A stretch of 64,000 nucleotides of DNA from Halobaculum sp. XH14 (GCF_032116555.1 NZ_CP134949.1:1240001-1304000); one strand, 5' to 3'. Positions 1-8,563 are shown, numbered from the stretch's first letter. Numbers and translations: made by a program. The notes: generated by a model not told the origin, from the letters alone.

Positions 1-1
1 G

Positions 2-1882
2 ACGGTCACGCATTCGTTCGACTCCCCCGGAGAGTACACGATTTCCGCGACAGTGACCGACGAGGACGGGAGCTCGGCCACCGCGACACACCAGGTCGAG
101 GTGTACGGTGCGGGGGAACCGGTCGTCTCGATTTTCGGGCCGGATACGGCGCCTGCCGGATCGACCCAGTCGTACACGTTGGAGGCCTACGATCCGGACG
201 GTGGCGAACTCACGATATCGTGGGACCCTGCACAGACGCAACTCGAACGAGACGCGACGAGGTTCCGGAACCACGTCTCAATGGACTCGCCACCGGGCGA
301 TACGGCTACCGTCTCGGTACGGGTTAGTGACGATGAAGGGAACTCTGTTACCGTGGAGAAGCGGACTAGAGTAACTCAAACGACAAGAGTTACTTCTCGA
401 AAAAACACTACTCCAATAGTTGGTGATATTCGATCATACTATTATCTCGACGATTCTACTCAACAATCGGACACGGATACGATCGAGGGTGGGACCTACG
501 CCTTCTCCGCAGACATTACGAGCGGGACCCCGGGACCCGTTTCTGTCGAGTGGGAATTTAACGATAGTACTACTATCACAAAATCATTGGGTGAATTAAA
601 TGGAACACGAACTTCGAGTATCGAACATCAGTTCGTCTCCGAGAAGGGATCGGTACGTTCTATCGCTCTCTGGGTAGAGGCGACTGACGAAAACGGTAAC
701 AGTAGTAGACAGAAATGGACGAGCAGAGTCAACACGATCGCAACCCATTCAAATATTTCGTTTAAAGCCTCTGGAGGCGGTGAGACGGTAGGTTCGGGGG
801 GAACCCTCGAAGTTACAGTGGGGTCTGAGGTCGTTTTCGACCTTTTCTCGTATCAGCACTATAAGATTGAAATGGGTGACGGAGTAGTGGTCACGGGGCC
901 TGACTCGACTGAGTGGCAGGAAGTTACACACGTTTACGACGAGGTCGGAACGCATTCGGTTCAATTGACCTCCATTCAGGGGTCCGATGGATACGCGCTC
1001 AAACGGGTCAAGGTAAAGGTAACCCGAAACTCCTACACCGAGTATCGATACAAGGTCTCCAACGATCAGCACGAGAAGACTATCGCACCATCACGGCCAC
1101 CGGGAAATGACTGGAACAAGGTGGAAATTAACCACGCAGAGAGGTATCTGACGGGCCAGACGTACACCCACCAGGGAAGTCAAGCCGACCATCTCGATCT
1201 GGGTGACAACTGGATCGTCACCGACTCATATACGGAACAGCGGCAACGGACTGATCATCAGGTCGCTAGATCGGACCCGGACGGTAGCGGTGAGACTTGG
1301 ACGCTCACGGACTCGAACGTCCGTCAGGAGACGAGGACGGTCTACGAGAACCAGTACCGGTGGTACGAAGACAAGTATGGCGTGCCGGGATGGTCCCAGA
1401 CCGGGGAGACGCGAACCGATCTCGTCGTTGTCGGAGATGGTCACGATCACGACCGAACTCGGCACGAAGAGACGACCCGGGGTTCATGTGCGGATCGACG
1501 TCTTGACCCCACTCCCGGCGGCGGCTTCGGCGTGGTCTGTGTCGAATGGAACTACAATACTCGGGTCTGGTACTCGGGACACGATCACGACGGGAGGACC
1601 TACTACGATACCGACTACCGCTATCACAGGGAGGTTAAACAGACGAAGGACGTCTGGCTGCACAGGTACAGCCGTACAACGACCGAGGCTGTTCCGGTTA
1701 CGGTGTTTAGCGAAACTGCAAGTCGAAACTACTGGGTCTGGAAGCGACTTATCAATTCGAAATATTCAACAGAATACTCCTTAACTAAACCAAGGAAAGG
1801 AGCTTACGTTGATGGTACGCTTGAAAGTGTGGTGGTTAACTGTGGTGGAAAAGGTGGGCACCATGATGACCTGATGTGTTGA
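2..1882 (+). CDS. PKD/Ig-like repeat surface protein, 5' end outside window
   Basis: The reading frame is open from base 2, so the gene starts upstream; about 626 residues are visible. The first visible residues (HSFDSPGEYTISATVTD) are the typical end of a PKD beta-sandwich. Roughly three more Ig/PKD-like units follow in the first 340 residues, with the repeated pattern VSVRVSDDEGN, ALWVEATDENGN and VTHVYDEVGTHSV. The last ~280 residues differ: very rich in Tyr, Trp, His, Arg and Thr, with few hydrophobic runs. No transmembrane anchor or PGF-type C-terminal signal is visible. The family is usually secreted or cell-surface and binds glycans or partner proteins; the specific role is unknown. 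Base composition is less GC-rich than most of the window, suggesting an accessory gene. Confidence 0.8.
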   Translation, partial: TVTHSFDSPGEYTISATVTDEDGSSATATHQVEVYGAGEPVVSIFGPDTAPAGSTQSYTLEAYDPDGGELTISWDPAQTQLERDATRFRNHVSMDSPPGDTATVSVRVSDDEGNSVTVEKRTRVTQTTRVTSRKNTTPIVGDIRSYYYLDDSTQQSDTDTIEGGTYAFSADITSGTPGPVSVEWEFNDSTTITKSLGELNGTRTSSIEHQFVSEKGSVRSIALWVEATDENGNSSRQKWTSRVNTIATHSNISFKASGGGETVGSGGTLEVTVGSEVVFDLFSYQHYKIEMGDGVVVTGPDSTEWQEVTHVYDEVGTHSVQLTSIQGSDGYALKRVKVKVTRNSYTEYRYKVSNDQHEKTIAPSRPPGNDWNKVEINHAERYLTGQTYTHQGSQADHLDLGDNWIVTDSYTEQRQRTDHQVARSDPDGSGETWTLTDSNVRQETRTVYENQYRWYEDKYGVPGWSQTGETRTDLVVVGDGHDHDRTRHEETTRGSCADRRLDPTPGGGFGVVCVEWNYNTRVWYSGHDHDGRTYYDTDYRYHREVKQTKDVWLHRYSRTTTEAVPVTVFSETASRNYWVWKRLINSKYSTEYSLTKPRKGAYVDGTLESVVVNCGGKGGHHDDLMC

Positions 1883-1885
1883 GGA

Positions 1886-1973
1886 TCTATAATAAATTTA
1901 ATAAGTATATGTGGGAATTTAGAACAAGAGTGAGCTGCGAACACGCTCTGGACAAAATTTGGGGTGACATATC
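1886..1973 (+). promoter_or_regulatory. AT-rich gap with promoter and Shine-Dalgarno for CAP lipoprotein
   Basis: After the PKD stop codon comes an AT-rich run (1886-1910) containing ATAAGTATAT, a possible TATA region and also a possible terminator for the upstream gene. A GGGGTGA ribosome-binding sequence at 1961-1967 lies 6 bases before the GTG at 1974, which supports that start. The TATA-like run is about 65 bases from the start, so this transcript probably has a leader, unlike many genes here. Confidence 0.45.
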
Positions 1974-2681
1974 GTGAGTGAACATAGCAAAGACGGGAGA
2001 AACGGTAAAAATTCTCCCAATGGAAAGTTCCAGCATTCGGACACTGGTTGTCGTTTGGCATTGGCAGCGATGTTGCTGAGTCTGATGCTGGTCCTTTCAG
2101 GTTGTAGTGCGGTTGCCAATTATGCGGAGGGAACCGACAGAAGTTCTCCATCTCCAACACCGACTGATTTACCCTATTCCACACAGTCTGGATTCGGCCA
2201 GCCGGATGAATCAATTTCTACCCCTCGACCACTCCAGAACAAAACGCCTCGTAGTGATATTAACGTGAGTTTGGTGGAGGAATCACTTGTTACTGAACTA
2301 AATACATATCGAACCCGAAAAAACCTGGGCCAGCTAGTCTCTGATCCTCGTTTAGCTATCATTGCAAGGAACCACTCTCATGATATGGCTAAGCAGGGGT
2401 TCTTTTCGCATACCAATCCGGACGGACTAACGAGCGAAGATAGAGCTAGGCGGAACAGTTATAATTGTGGAATCTCCGCGGAAAATATACACCACGATGG
2501 ATGGAAGACGGGAAATCTCTCAACTGAAGATGAACTTGCTGAAGAAACAATTGGTGCGTTCATTCAATCGCCGCCTCATAATCAGGCGATGCTCATCATC
2601 GACCTCACAACAGTAGGTATCGGAATCTATGTTACTAGTGATAGGCATGTGTATGTAACAATGATGCTTTGCGGCAGTTGA
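1974..2681 (+). CDS. CAP-domain (SCP/PR-1-like) lipoprotein
   Basis: A 235-residue protein. After a charged N-terminus there is a hydrophobic segment (about 28-43) ending in LSGC, a lipobox with Cys44 as the likely lipid-modified residue. A Ser/Thr/Pro-rich spacer follows. The CAP domain covers about 100-235: HSHDMAKQGFFSHTNPDG, then GISAENI and SPPHNQAM supply the His/Glu/His residues typical of the fold. Two cysteines (in YNCG and at the C-terminal LCGS) could form a disulfide. CAP proteins are extracellular; in prokaryotes their activity is mostly unknown. The GTG start is supported by an upstream GGGGTGA. Codon use is clearly more AT-rich than in the core genes, in line with transfer. Confidence 0.85.
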   Translation: MSEHSKDGRNGKNSPNGKFQHSDTGCRLALAAMLLSLMLVLSGCSAVANYAEGTDRSSPSPTPTDLPYSTQSGFGQPDESISTPRPLQNKTPRSDINVSLVEESLVTELNTYRTRKNLGQLVSDPRLAIIARNHSHDMAKQGFFSHTNPDGLTSEDRARRNSYNCGISAENIHHDGWKTGNLSTEDELAEETIGAFIQSPPHNQAMLIIDLTTVGIGIYVTSDRHVYVTMMLCGS

Positions 2682-2694
2682 CTTAATTAATACG

Positions 2695-2704
2695 AATATA
2701 TAAG
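2695..2704 (+). promoter_or_regulatory. TATA box for Tat lipoprotein gene
   Basis: AATATATAAG is centred about 29 bases before the GTG at 2729, the spacing of an archaeal promoter that yields a leaderless or nearly leaderless mRNA. It lies inside a 47-base AT-rich gap after the CAP gene. Confidence 0.55.
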
Positions 2705-2728
2705 TAATATTGGCTGGCCAGAGCAGGT

Positions 2729-3424
2729 GTGAGAAATTCAACCCGCCGCAAGTTCCTGGCAGGATTTCTTTGCACCACTATGACAGCCCTGAGCGGCTGC
2801 ACCAAATTACTCGAAGAAAGCAACTCACAACCGGACCGGACTCGAAACCCGAACGAAACCTACACCACGGCCCAGAAGACGACCACCTTCTCACACAAGG
2901 GAACGCGGACGCCGTTTCCCGGTGTCGAATCGATCTACGCCGGTGGACCGGGTGGCACCCTCGTCATCACCTACTTCGACTACTCACACGACGCTTCGCT
3001 CAGGTGGTGGCGCGAGGAGTACCCCGAACTCAGGGACCTTATCGAGGACGGGAAACTGCGACTGACACTCATGATGTTTCCAAAGCCCGTGGACCGCTGG
3101 TCGGTGATGCTCCCTGCCGCACTGTTTCAGGTCCGTGCGGAGACCGATCGGGAAGCCGCGTGGGCGTTCCATGAGTCGCTCGTTTCGGCCGAAGAGTACT
3201 CGCTGGACCTGATCGAGCGGACCGCAGCCGATGCCGGGGCCGACCCGGAGTCGGTAACCGCGGCCGCACGGCAACGACGCCGGCGGAATCAGATGTTCGC
3301 CGACAAGGCGATGGGCGAGGACAGCGGCGTCGAGTTGCTCCCGGCGATGCGCTGGGGATTCGAGTCGATCGGGGGCACCTCGGCGGCCGACGTTCGATCG
3401 TTCATCAAAGAGCAGAACTCGTAG
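2729..3424 (+). CDS. Tat-exported lipoprotein with DsbA/thioredoxin-like domain lacking CXXC
   Basis: A 231-residue protein starting at GTG. The N-terminus has twin arginines (RRKFLAGF, residues 6-13) followed by a hydrophobic stretch and LSGC (Cys24): a Tat signal with a lipobox, common in haloarchaea. A Thr-rich spacer leads to a domain starting near residue 75 (TLVITYFDYSHDASLRWW). Its strand-helix order and the following stretch resemble DsbA-family proteins, but the position where CXXC is expected reads SHDA, and no other cysteine pair is present. It therefore cannot be a dithiol oxidase; a binding or chaperone-like role is possible. Fold assignment is by sequence pattern only. GC content rises to the window norm within this gene. 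Confidence 0.65.
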   Translation: MRNSTRRKFLAGFLCTTMTALSGCTKLLEESNSQPDRTRNPNETYTTAQKTTTFSHKGTRTPFPGVESIYAGGPGGTLVITYFDYSHDASLRWWREEYPELRDLIEDGKLRLTLMMFPKPVDRWSVMLPAALFQVRAETDREAAWAFHESLVSAEEYSLDLIERTAADAGADPESVTAAARQRRRRNQMFADKAMGEDSGVELLPAMRWGFESIGGTSAADVRSFIKEQNS

Positions 3425-3492
3425 ACGCTTCACTCGGGGGGCGACGTCACTTCACTCCGAACCGGAAATATCACCTCTGGGCAGCTGACCTC

Positions 3493-3726
3493 TCAGAAGC
3501 GTTCGTCGGCCAGCCGCTCCGCGTGCTCGCTCGACTCCGCGACGATCCAGCGGACCTTCGCCGCCTCACCGTACGCGAGTTCCTCCTTTAGCTCGTCGCG
3601 CAGCACACCGACTCCGTAGCCGAGTGATTCGCCCGACTCGTCGCCAAGTTCGTACACGCCGTACCGTTCCGGAGCGGTGCCGACGGCGGCCCGGTCGAAC
3701 TCGCGCCACTGCTTGTGGAGGCTCAT
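3493..3726 (-). CDS. small conserved haloarchaeal protein, 77 aa
   Basis: A 77-residue soluble protein (start MSLHKQWREFDR). It has a segment GVYELGDESGESLGYG that recalls the first strand of GIY-YIG-like folds, but no catalytic GIY-YIG motif can be traced. Its start codon overlaps the stop of the upstream gene on the same strand (ATGA at 3723-3726), so the two are almost certainly co-translated. Function unknown. Confidence 0.7.
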   Translation of the reverse strand: MSLHKQWREFDRAAVGTAPERYGVYELGDESGESLGYGVGVLRDELKEELAYGEAAKVRWIVAESSEHAERLADERF

Positions 3727-4193
3727 CTGTCCCCGCCCTCCCCCGTCCCCTCACGCGACTCCGCGTCGACGAACTCGTAACTCTGTTCGCCCCAGTCGTC
3801 CTCGACGAAGGCGAACACCCGTCCGCGGGCAACCGCCGGATCGGCATCCAGTTCCGTGCGCTGGCCGCCCGGTCGCCGGGCAGTCACGCCCGGAAACAGT
3901 TCCTCCTCGTCGCCCTCCCCCAGGATGACCCGGCCGACGCCGGTGTCCGCGAGGATGTCGTCGTGCGTCTTCAGATCGTTCACGTACAGCAGGACGCCCT
4001 CCGACTCGGTCGGGTCCGTGACGAGGACGTGCGTCTGCTTTCCCGGCTGGGTCGTGAGCGACCCTTCGACGGTCTGGGGGACGCCGTGATAGAACGTGAC
4101 CCGGCCGTCGAGGTACTCGACCTCGACGCCCTCCTCGCGCAGGGCGACCGAGACGGTCGCGGGGGCGACGTCGCTCCGGTTCGGCGCGCTCAT
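3723..4193 (-). CDS. DUF5796-like haloarchaeal protein
   Basis: A 156-residue acidic protein. The central VEVEYLDGRVTFYHGVP and the later THVLVTDPTESEGVLLYVND are what I associate with the haloarchaeal DUF5796 family (from memory). No signal peptide, membrane segment or catalytic motif is visible. The C-terminal 25 residues are a low-complexity acidic tail (ESREGTGEGGDR). It is the first gene of a two-gene unit with the 77-residue protein downstream (ATGA overlap) and is divergent from shikimate kinase; the 184-base gap between them would hold both promoters. Function unknown. Confidence 0.7.
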   Translation of the reverse strand: MSAPNRSDVAPATVSVALREEGVEVEYLDGRVTFYHGVPQTVEGSLTTQPGKQTHVLVTDPTESEGVLLYVNDLKTHDDILADTGVGRVILGEGDEEELFPGVTARRPGGQRTELDADPAVARGRVFAFVEDDWGEQSYEFVDAESREGTGEGGDR

Positions 4194-4377
4194 GGGCGAC
4201 CGTACTGGCGGCGGGGGAATAAGCCCCGCGACAGCGGTCGTGCCCGTCCGTCACGCGCGGCTCTCGAGGCGGCGGGGTGGGCTTTGGCCTGGCCGGCGAC
4301 GGGCAGTGCTCAGGTCGAACGGCGGCGAACGGTGTGACGACCGCCACACTCAAACCCGGTCCGCACGCCGTTCCCTC

Positions 4378-5250
4378 ATGGAGGGCCGCGCGACCGCGCC
4401 AGGGGCCGGGACCGTCGTCAACGCGCTCGCAACCGGCGTCGGATCGGCGTTCGCACTCGACATCGAGACGACGGCGACCGTCAGTCTCGACGCCGAGGCC
4501 GACGCCGTAACCGGGGAAATCGCGGACGACCCCGACGGGGAAACGACCCTCATCGAGCGTTGCGTCGAGCGCGTCGTGACGGAGTACGGGACGGACGAGG
4601 GCGGCACGGTGCGGACCGAGAGCGAGGTGCCGATGGCCGCGGGGTTGAAATCCTCGAGCGCCGCCGCAAACGCGGCGGTGCTGGCGACCCTGGACGCGCT
4701 GGGCTGGGAGGTCGCCGACGACCCCGACGCTGACGTGACCAGAACCGACGCCTGTCGGCTCGGCGTGGCCGCAGCACGCGACGCGGGCGTCACCGTCACG
4801 GGAGCGTTCGACGACGCCTCGGCGAGCATGCTCGGCGGCGTCACCGTGACGGACAACGGCGCCGACGACCTGCTCGACCGATCGTCGTTCGAGCACGACG
4901 CGCTCGTCTGGACGCCGCCGGAACGGGCCTACAGCGCCGACGCCGACGTGGAGCGCTGCGAGCGAGTCGCGCCGATGGCCGACCTCGCGGCTGACCTCGC
5001 CCTCGGTGGCGACCACAAGCGGGCGATGACCGTCAACGGCCTCGCGTTCTCGGCGGCGCTGGATTTCCCGACCGATCCCGCCGTCGAGGCGATGCCGAAC
5101 TGTGCGGGCGTCTCGCTGTCGGGCACCGGTCCGAGCGTCGTGGCCGTCGGCTCGGTCGCGGGACTGGACCGCGTCGAGGAGCAGTGGGCGAAACGAGCGG
5201 GCGAGACGATCAGGACGCGAACGCGGAACACGGGGGCCAGAGTCTCATGA
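4378..5250 (+). CDS. aroK: shikimate kinase, archaeal GHMP type
   Basis: A 290-residue enzyme phosphorylating shikimate to shikimate 3-phosphate in the aromatic pathway. Archaea use a GHMP-superfamily kinase here, unrelated to bacterial AroK. The ATP-binding GHMP motif is at about 85-100 (PMAAGLKSSSAAANAA), and the C-terminal family motif is NCAGVSLSGTGPSVVAVG. The frame is open further upstream, but ATG 4378 gives the standard N-terminus (MEGRATAPGAGTVVNALATG). The stop overlaps the start of the chorismate mutase gene (ATGA), so the two form an operon of aromatic biosynthesis. Confidence 0.95.
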   Translation: MEGRATAPGAGTVVNALATGVGSAFALDIETTATVSLDAEADAVTGEIADDPDGETTLIERCVERVVTEYGTDEGGTVRTESEVPMAAGLKSSSAAANAAVLATLDALGWEVADDPDADVTRTDACRLGVAAARDAGVTVTGAFDDASASMLGGVTVTDNGADDLLDRSSFEHDALVWTPPERAYSADADVERCERVAPMADLAADLALGGDHKRAMTVNGLAFSAALDFPTDPAVEAMPNCAGVSLSGTGPSVVAVGSVAGLDRVEEQWAKRAGETIRTRTRNTGARVS

Positions 5251-5540
5251 ACGATACGCAGAATCCGGACGAGATGGAACTGGACGAGCTCCGCAAGGAG
5301 ATCGAGGACATCGACCGCGAACTGGTCGAACTCATCGCACGGCGAACGTACGTCGCCGACACGATCGCGGGCGTGAAAGCCCAGCGTGACCTCCCGACGA
5401 CCGACGAGGATCAGGAGCAGCGCGTGATGGACCGGGCCGGTGAGAACGCTGAACGGTTCGACGTCGACGCGAACCTGGTGAAGGCCATCTTCCGGCTTCT
5501 CATCGAGTTGAACAAGGTCGAGCAGCGCGAGAGCAGGTAG
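5247..5540 (+). CDS. chorismate mutase, AroQ type
   Basis: A 97-residue, all-helical protein converting chorismate to prephenate. Family features are the N-terminal ELDELRKEIEDIDRELVELI with its conserved Arg, then RRTYVADTIAGVKAQ and the end IFRLLIELNKVEQRE. It is a stand-alone mutase domain, not fused to prephenate dehydratase or dehydrogenase; a separate prephenate dehydrogenase is encoded at 12982-13824. ATG 5247 overlaps the aroK stop, implying translational coupling, and fits the family better than the in-frame start further upstream inside aroK. Confidence 0.93.
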   Translation: MNDTQNPDEMELDELRKEIEDIDRELVELIARRTYVADTIAGVKAQRDLPTTDEDQEQRVMDRAGENAERFDVDANLVKAIFRLLIELNKVEQRESR

Positions 5541-5606
5541 TTAACCGGCACGCGACCACGCGGTCGATTGCCGGTCGAAATTCGTGGAAGGTGGCGAGCC
5601 CCCGGC

Positions 5607-5948
5607 TCAGGATGGCGGCTCCGATTCGAGGGGGCCGAAGCGACTGGCGACTCCGTAGAGGAGAACGGCCACGGTGCTGATGACCAGCCCGATACTGAAG
5701 AGGATCGTGAGGAGTTCGCGGGGGGACTGAACGATGAACTGCCTCCCGACCGCGACGGAGTAGAGGCGGAACACGACGCCGTCGAACGCGAACGCGGCCA
5801 GGAACCCACCGATACTGACACACCCGATACCGAGAGTCCACCGTAATCGCGCCGGTACCGTGAGGGACCGACGTGTGCCATCAGCGTACGTGACGCCCAT
5901 GGCGAGCAACACGACGGGAGGCGCAACGACCAGAGGGTGAAGGGACAC
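5607..5948 (-). CDS. small membrane protein, unknown
   Basis: A 113-residue protein with three hydrophobic segments: about 5-20, 38-55 and 80-100. GTG 5948 is the most upstream start in frame, because a stop codon lies six codons further up. No recognisable domain or catalytic residues; single gene between chorismate mutase and carbonic anhydrase. Confidence 0.6.
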   Translation of the reverse strand: MSLHPLVVAPPVVLLAMGVTYADGTRRSLTVPARLRWTLGIGCVSIGGFLAAFAFDGVVFRLYSVAVGRQFIVQSPRELLTILFSIGLVISTVAVLLYGVASRFGPLESEPPS

Positions 5949-6070
5949 GTGTCCGAACTCGAATCAGCCCCTGATAAATGTCGCACACTGGACGAACGGC
6001 GTGAATCGCGGCATTCCAACCCGGATCGGCCGCAGTTTCACTCGACGTGTCGCCGGCTGCGGAGGTCACC

Positions 6071-6751
6071 TCAGTCCGTCCAGCGTCTGTGGACGCGCTC
6101 GGTGACGTTCGGATACTCGTCCCGCAGCGTCTCGACGTCGGTCTGGCCGCCGACGTTGACGACGTGGACCTCGCCCCGCCGTCCGGGGTAGGCGTCCTGG
6201 AAGTCGTAGACGACCCCGACAACGGTGGTCCCGTCCGGGACGTCCTCGCTGCCCACGAGAAACCCGACCTGCCTGTCGACGTTGTACTCGACGAGGTTGT
6301 TGATCGCGTCCTCGCGGGGGAGATCCGACGGAAGCGACTCGACGCCCGCTTCCAGGTGCGGTTCCAGCAGGTCAAGGCAGTGTTCGATCCCCGCGGGCTC
6401 GGAGATCCCGTCGGTCAGATCGTCGTAGGCGGCAGTGACGGCGCCACACCCGGTGTGTCCGACGACGACGACGGTGTCGGTGTGGGTGTGTGCGACGGGA
6501 TAGAGAACGTCGCCGGAGACGACCGGTCCCGAGTCGGTCCGCTGTACGACCCGATTGCCGATGTTGCTACACGTGAAGACGCGGCCGGGCCGGTCGTTGC
6601 CCCACATGTGATCCTGGAGCACGCGTGAGTCCGAACAGCAGACGGTGACCGCGTCCGGCCGCTGGGAGTCCTGCACGTCGTCGAACCGCGACTCGAACTC
6701 CCCGAGGTGGTCCGAGTTCCCCTCCAGCATCTCGACTAGCGTTTCGAGCAT
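6071..6751 (-). CDS. beta-class carbonic anhydrase
   Basis: A 226-residue cytoplasmic enzyme interconverting CO2 and bicarbonate. Zinc ligands are Cys39 in the C-S-D-S-R motif, with the Asp41/Arg43 dyad, plus His99 and Cys102 in HTGCGA. The surrounding CSNIGNRV and VVVVGHTGCGAV are standard for the family, and length is typical. No signal peptide. It stands alone on the minus strand, without bicarbonate transporter or cyanase genes beside it, so a general CO2/bicarbonate supply role for carboxylations is the simplest reading. Confidence 0.93.
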   Translation of the reverse strand: MLETLVEMLEGNSDHLGEFESRFDDVQDSQRPDAVTVCCSDSRVLQDHMWGNDRPGRVFTCSNIGNRVVQRTDSGPVVSGDVLYPVAHTHTDTVVVVGHTGCGAVTAAYDDLTDGISEPAGIEHCLDLLEPHLEAGVESLPSDLPREDAINNLVEYNVDRQVGFLVGSEDVPDGTTVVGVVYDFQDAYPGRRGEVHVVNVGGQTDVETLRDEYPNVTERVHRRWTD

Positions 6752-6861
6752 ACGTCGTGAGAACGAGAACGACTCCCCGACCTATACGTTTTGGTCGTCC
6801 GGTTCGGGGCGGTCACCACTGGCGGAGGTGAGTCGGCTCGGCGTCGAACTGGCTCGTGGAC

Positions 6862-7077
6862 TCAGAACTCGGCGTGGCGGAGCCACTCGACCGCCGTCAT
6901 GACGAACCAGCCCATCCAGACCGAGAAGGCGACGAGGGCGGCGGCGTAGTAGGCCACCTCCGACCCCACCGCGGCCGCGACGCCGAAGGCGAGCACGACG
7001 ATGGCGAGCGCGAGGAGGTGGTGACGCCACTCGCCCGGGGAGTCTGACGCCTCGACGCGCGCCGGCGGCTTCGACAC
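6862..7077 (-). CDS. two-helix membrane protein, 71 aa
   Basis: A 71-residue protein with two predicted membrane helices (about 21-38 and 42-62) and a charged N-terminus. It starts at GTG 7077. No domain recognised. It is divergent from the 47-residue gene at 7236, and the gap between them contains an AT-rich palindrome that could serve both. Confidence 0.6.
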   Translation of the reverse strand: MSKPPARVEASDSPGEWRHHLLALAIVVLAFGVAAAVGSEVAYYAAALVAFSVWMGWFVMTAVEWLRHAEF

Positions 7078-7154
7078 GGCGGGGATTGGCCACCGACGAC
7101 CAAATAGCTGCGGCCGGGTTCGGGAGGAGCGCCGCGTTCCCCGCCGAGGACATT

Positions 7155-7168
7155 ATATTACCTAATAT
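7155..7168. promoter_or_regulatory. AT-rich palindrome ATATTA-CC-TAATAT in divergent gap
   Basis: A perfect 6+6 inverted repeat with a 2-base spacer in a GC-rich intergenic region, 67 bases before the small gene at 7236 and 78 bases before the start of the divergent membrane protein gene. It could be two overlapping TATA boxes for the two directions, or an operator for a dimeric repressor. Confidence 0.4.
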
Positions 7169-7235
7169 GCTATTCAGTCTCTAAGGAACACCCAAAGCAA
7201 CGCTCAAATACCGTCGATTGATAGCCGGTGTCACG

Positions 7236-7379
7236 ATGACGGACTCCACCATGAAAGACGTGAGCCACACGCCGCCACACGGCGTCTCGGCCGACGCCGT
7301 GTGGGAACGAGGCGGGGAGAACGAACCGACACCCGAAGCCGACGCGGACGCGGCCGACCGGACGCCCGCGGACGACTGA
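7236..7379 (+). CDS. small acidic protein, 47 aa
   Basis: A 47-residue reading frame starting MTDSTMKDVSHTPPHG, with VWERGGENEP in the middle and an acidic Ala/Asp/Pro tail. Composition is haloarchaeal, and the HTPPHG..VWERG pattern looks constrained rather than random. I think similar peptides occur in other haloarchaea, but I cannot check. There is AT-rich promoter-like sequence at 7153-7168. No domain known. A second in-frame ATG lies five codons downstream. Confidence 0.55.
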   Translation: MTDSTMKDVSHTPPHGVSADAVWERGGENEPTPEADADAADRTPADD

Positions 7380-7567
7380 TTTTGCGCCCACTCACGGACG
7401 ATACTCACGGACCCGCCGAGCCGTAACCGACGCCTCCTGGACCCGCCGGCGACGTGAATTCCGGCCGGCCCGCTCCCCGCGGCGACTCGGTTCCGCCCCG
7501 CGACCGTGATTTTCATCGGCGATAGTCGCGGCGACGCCCTTTACTCCCGGCGACTGGAGCAACGCGT

Positions 7568-8563
7568 ATGATTCGCGTCGACGGGCTACGGAAGGTGTAC
7601 GGCGACTTCGCCGCCGTGCAGGGGAGCACCTTCACGGTCGAACCGGGGGAGATATTCGGCGTCGTCGGGCCGAACGGGGCCGGGAAGACGACGACGCTCA
7701 AGAGCGTCGCGGGGCTCATCGAGCCGACCGAGGGGACCGCGACGGTCGCGGGGTCGCCCGCCGGCGACCCGACGACCCGATCGGAGCTCGGCTTCCTCCC
7801 CGAGGAGTCGCCGCTGTACGAGGACATGACCGCCCGCTCGTACCTCCACTTCTTCGCCGACCTGTACGACGTCCCGACCGACGTGGCGACCGAGCGCATC
7901 GAGTCGGCGCTCGACGACCTCGAACTCGACCACCGGGACCGACGCCTCGGCGACGTCTCGAAGGGGATGAAGCGGAAAGTCGCAATCGCGCGCTCGCTCG
8001 TCAACGACCCGGACGTGCTGGTGTACGACGAGCCGGCATCGGGGCTCGACCCGCTGACGACGAACTACGTGCTGGAGTTCACCCGCGAACTCGCCGCGTC
8101 GGGCAAGACCGTGCTGTTCTCGGCGCACAACCTCCACCACGTCGAGTCGATCTGTGACCGCGTCGTGATCATGAACGAGGGCGAGATCGTCGCCCGCGGC
8201 ACGGTCGAGGAGATCCGGGCCGAGTACGGCGAGACGACGTACCGGGTCTTCACCACCGTCCCGGTCGAGGACGCCGAACCCGACGGCGACCGGCACGTCG
8301 TCTCCGTCGAGTCGATGGACGCGGTCGAGGCGGTCCGGGACCGGGCCACGGCGGCCGGCGGCGACGTCGTCGACATTCGGACCAGGGAGTCGACGCTGGA
8401 GGAGATCTTCCTCGACGTCGCGGAGCAGCCGATGCCGGGACGGAGTCGCGTCGTCACGGACGACGAGGCCGGCGTGGAGGAGGCCGGGACCGCGGACGAG
8501 GACGAGGGCGGGAGCGGGCCCGAGGACGGGGAGCGACGGCAGACGCCGAGGGCGGGCGAGTGA
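7568..8563 (+). CDS. ABC transporter ATP-binding protein
   Basis: A 331-residue ATPase. Walker A is GPNGAGKTT (34-42), the Q-loop region is FLPEESPLYEDM, and Walker B is VLVYDEPASGLDP followed by the H-loop SAHNLHH. The signature motif is VSKGMKRK instead of LSGGQ, a variant seen in multidrug/Nod-type (CcmA-like) exporters. After the ATPase core (about 1-225) is an extra regulatory-like domain and an acidic tail. It is the first gene of an operon with two ABC-2 permeases: its stop overlaps the GTG of the next gene. Probably drives export of an unidentified substrate. Confidence 0.92.
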   Translation: MIRVDGLRKVYGDFAAVQGSTFTVEPGEIFGVVGPNGAGKTTTLKSVAGLIEPTEGTATVAGSPAGDPTTRSELGFLPEESPLYEDMTARSYLHFFADLYDVPTDVATERIESALDDLELDHRDRRLGDVSKGMKRKVAIARSLVNDPDVLVYDEPASGLDPLTTNYVLEFTRELAASGKTVLFSAHNLHHVESICDRVVIMNEGEIVARGTVEEIRAEYGETTYRVFTTVPVEDAEPDGDRHVVSVESMDAVEAVRDRATAAGGDVVDIRTRESTLEEIFLDVAEQPMPGRSRVVTDDEAGVEEAGTADEDEGGSGPEDGERRQTPRAGE

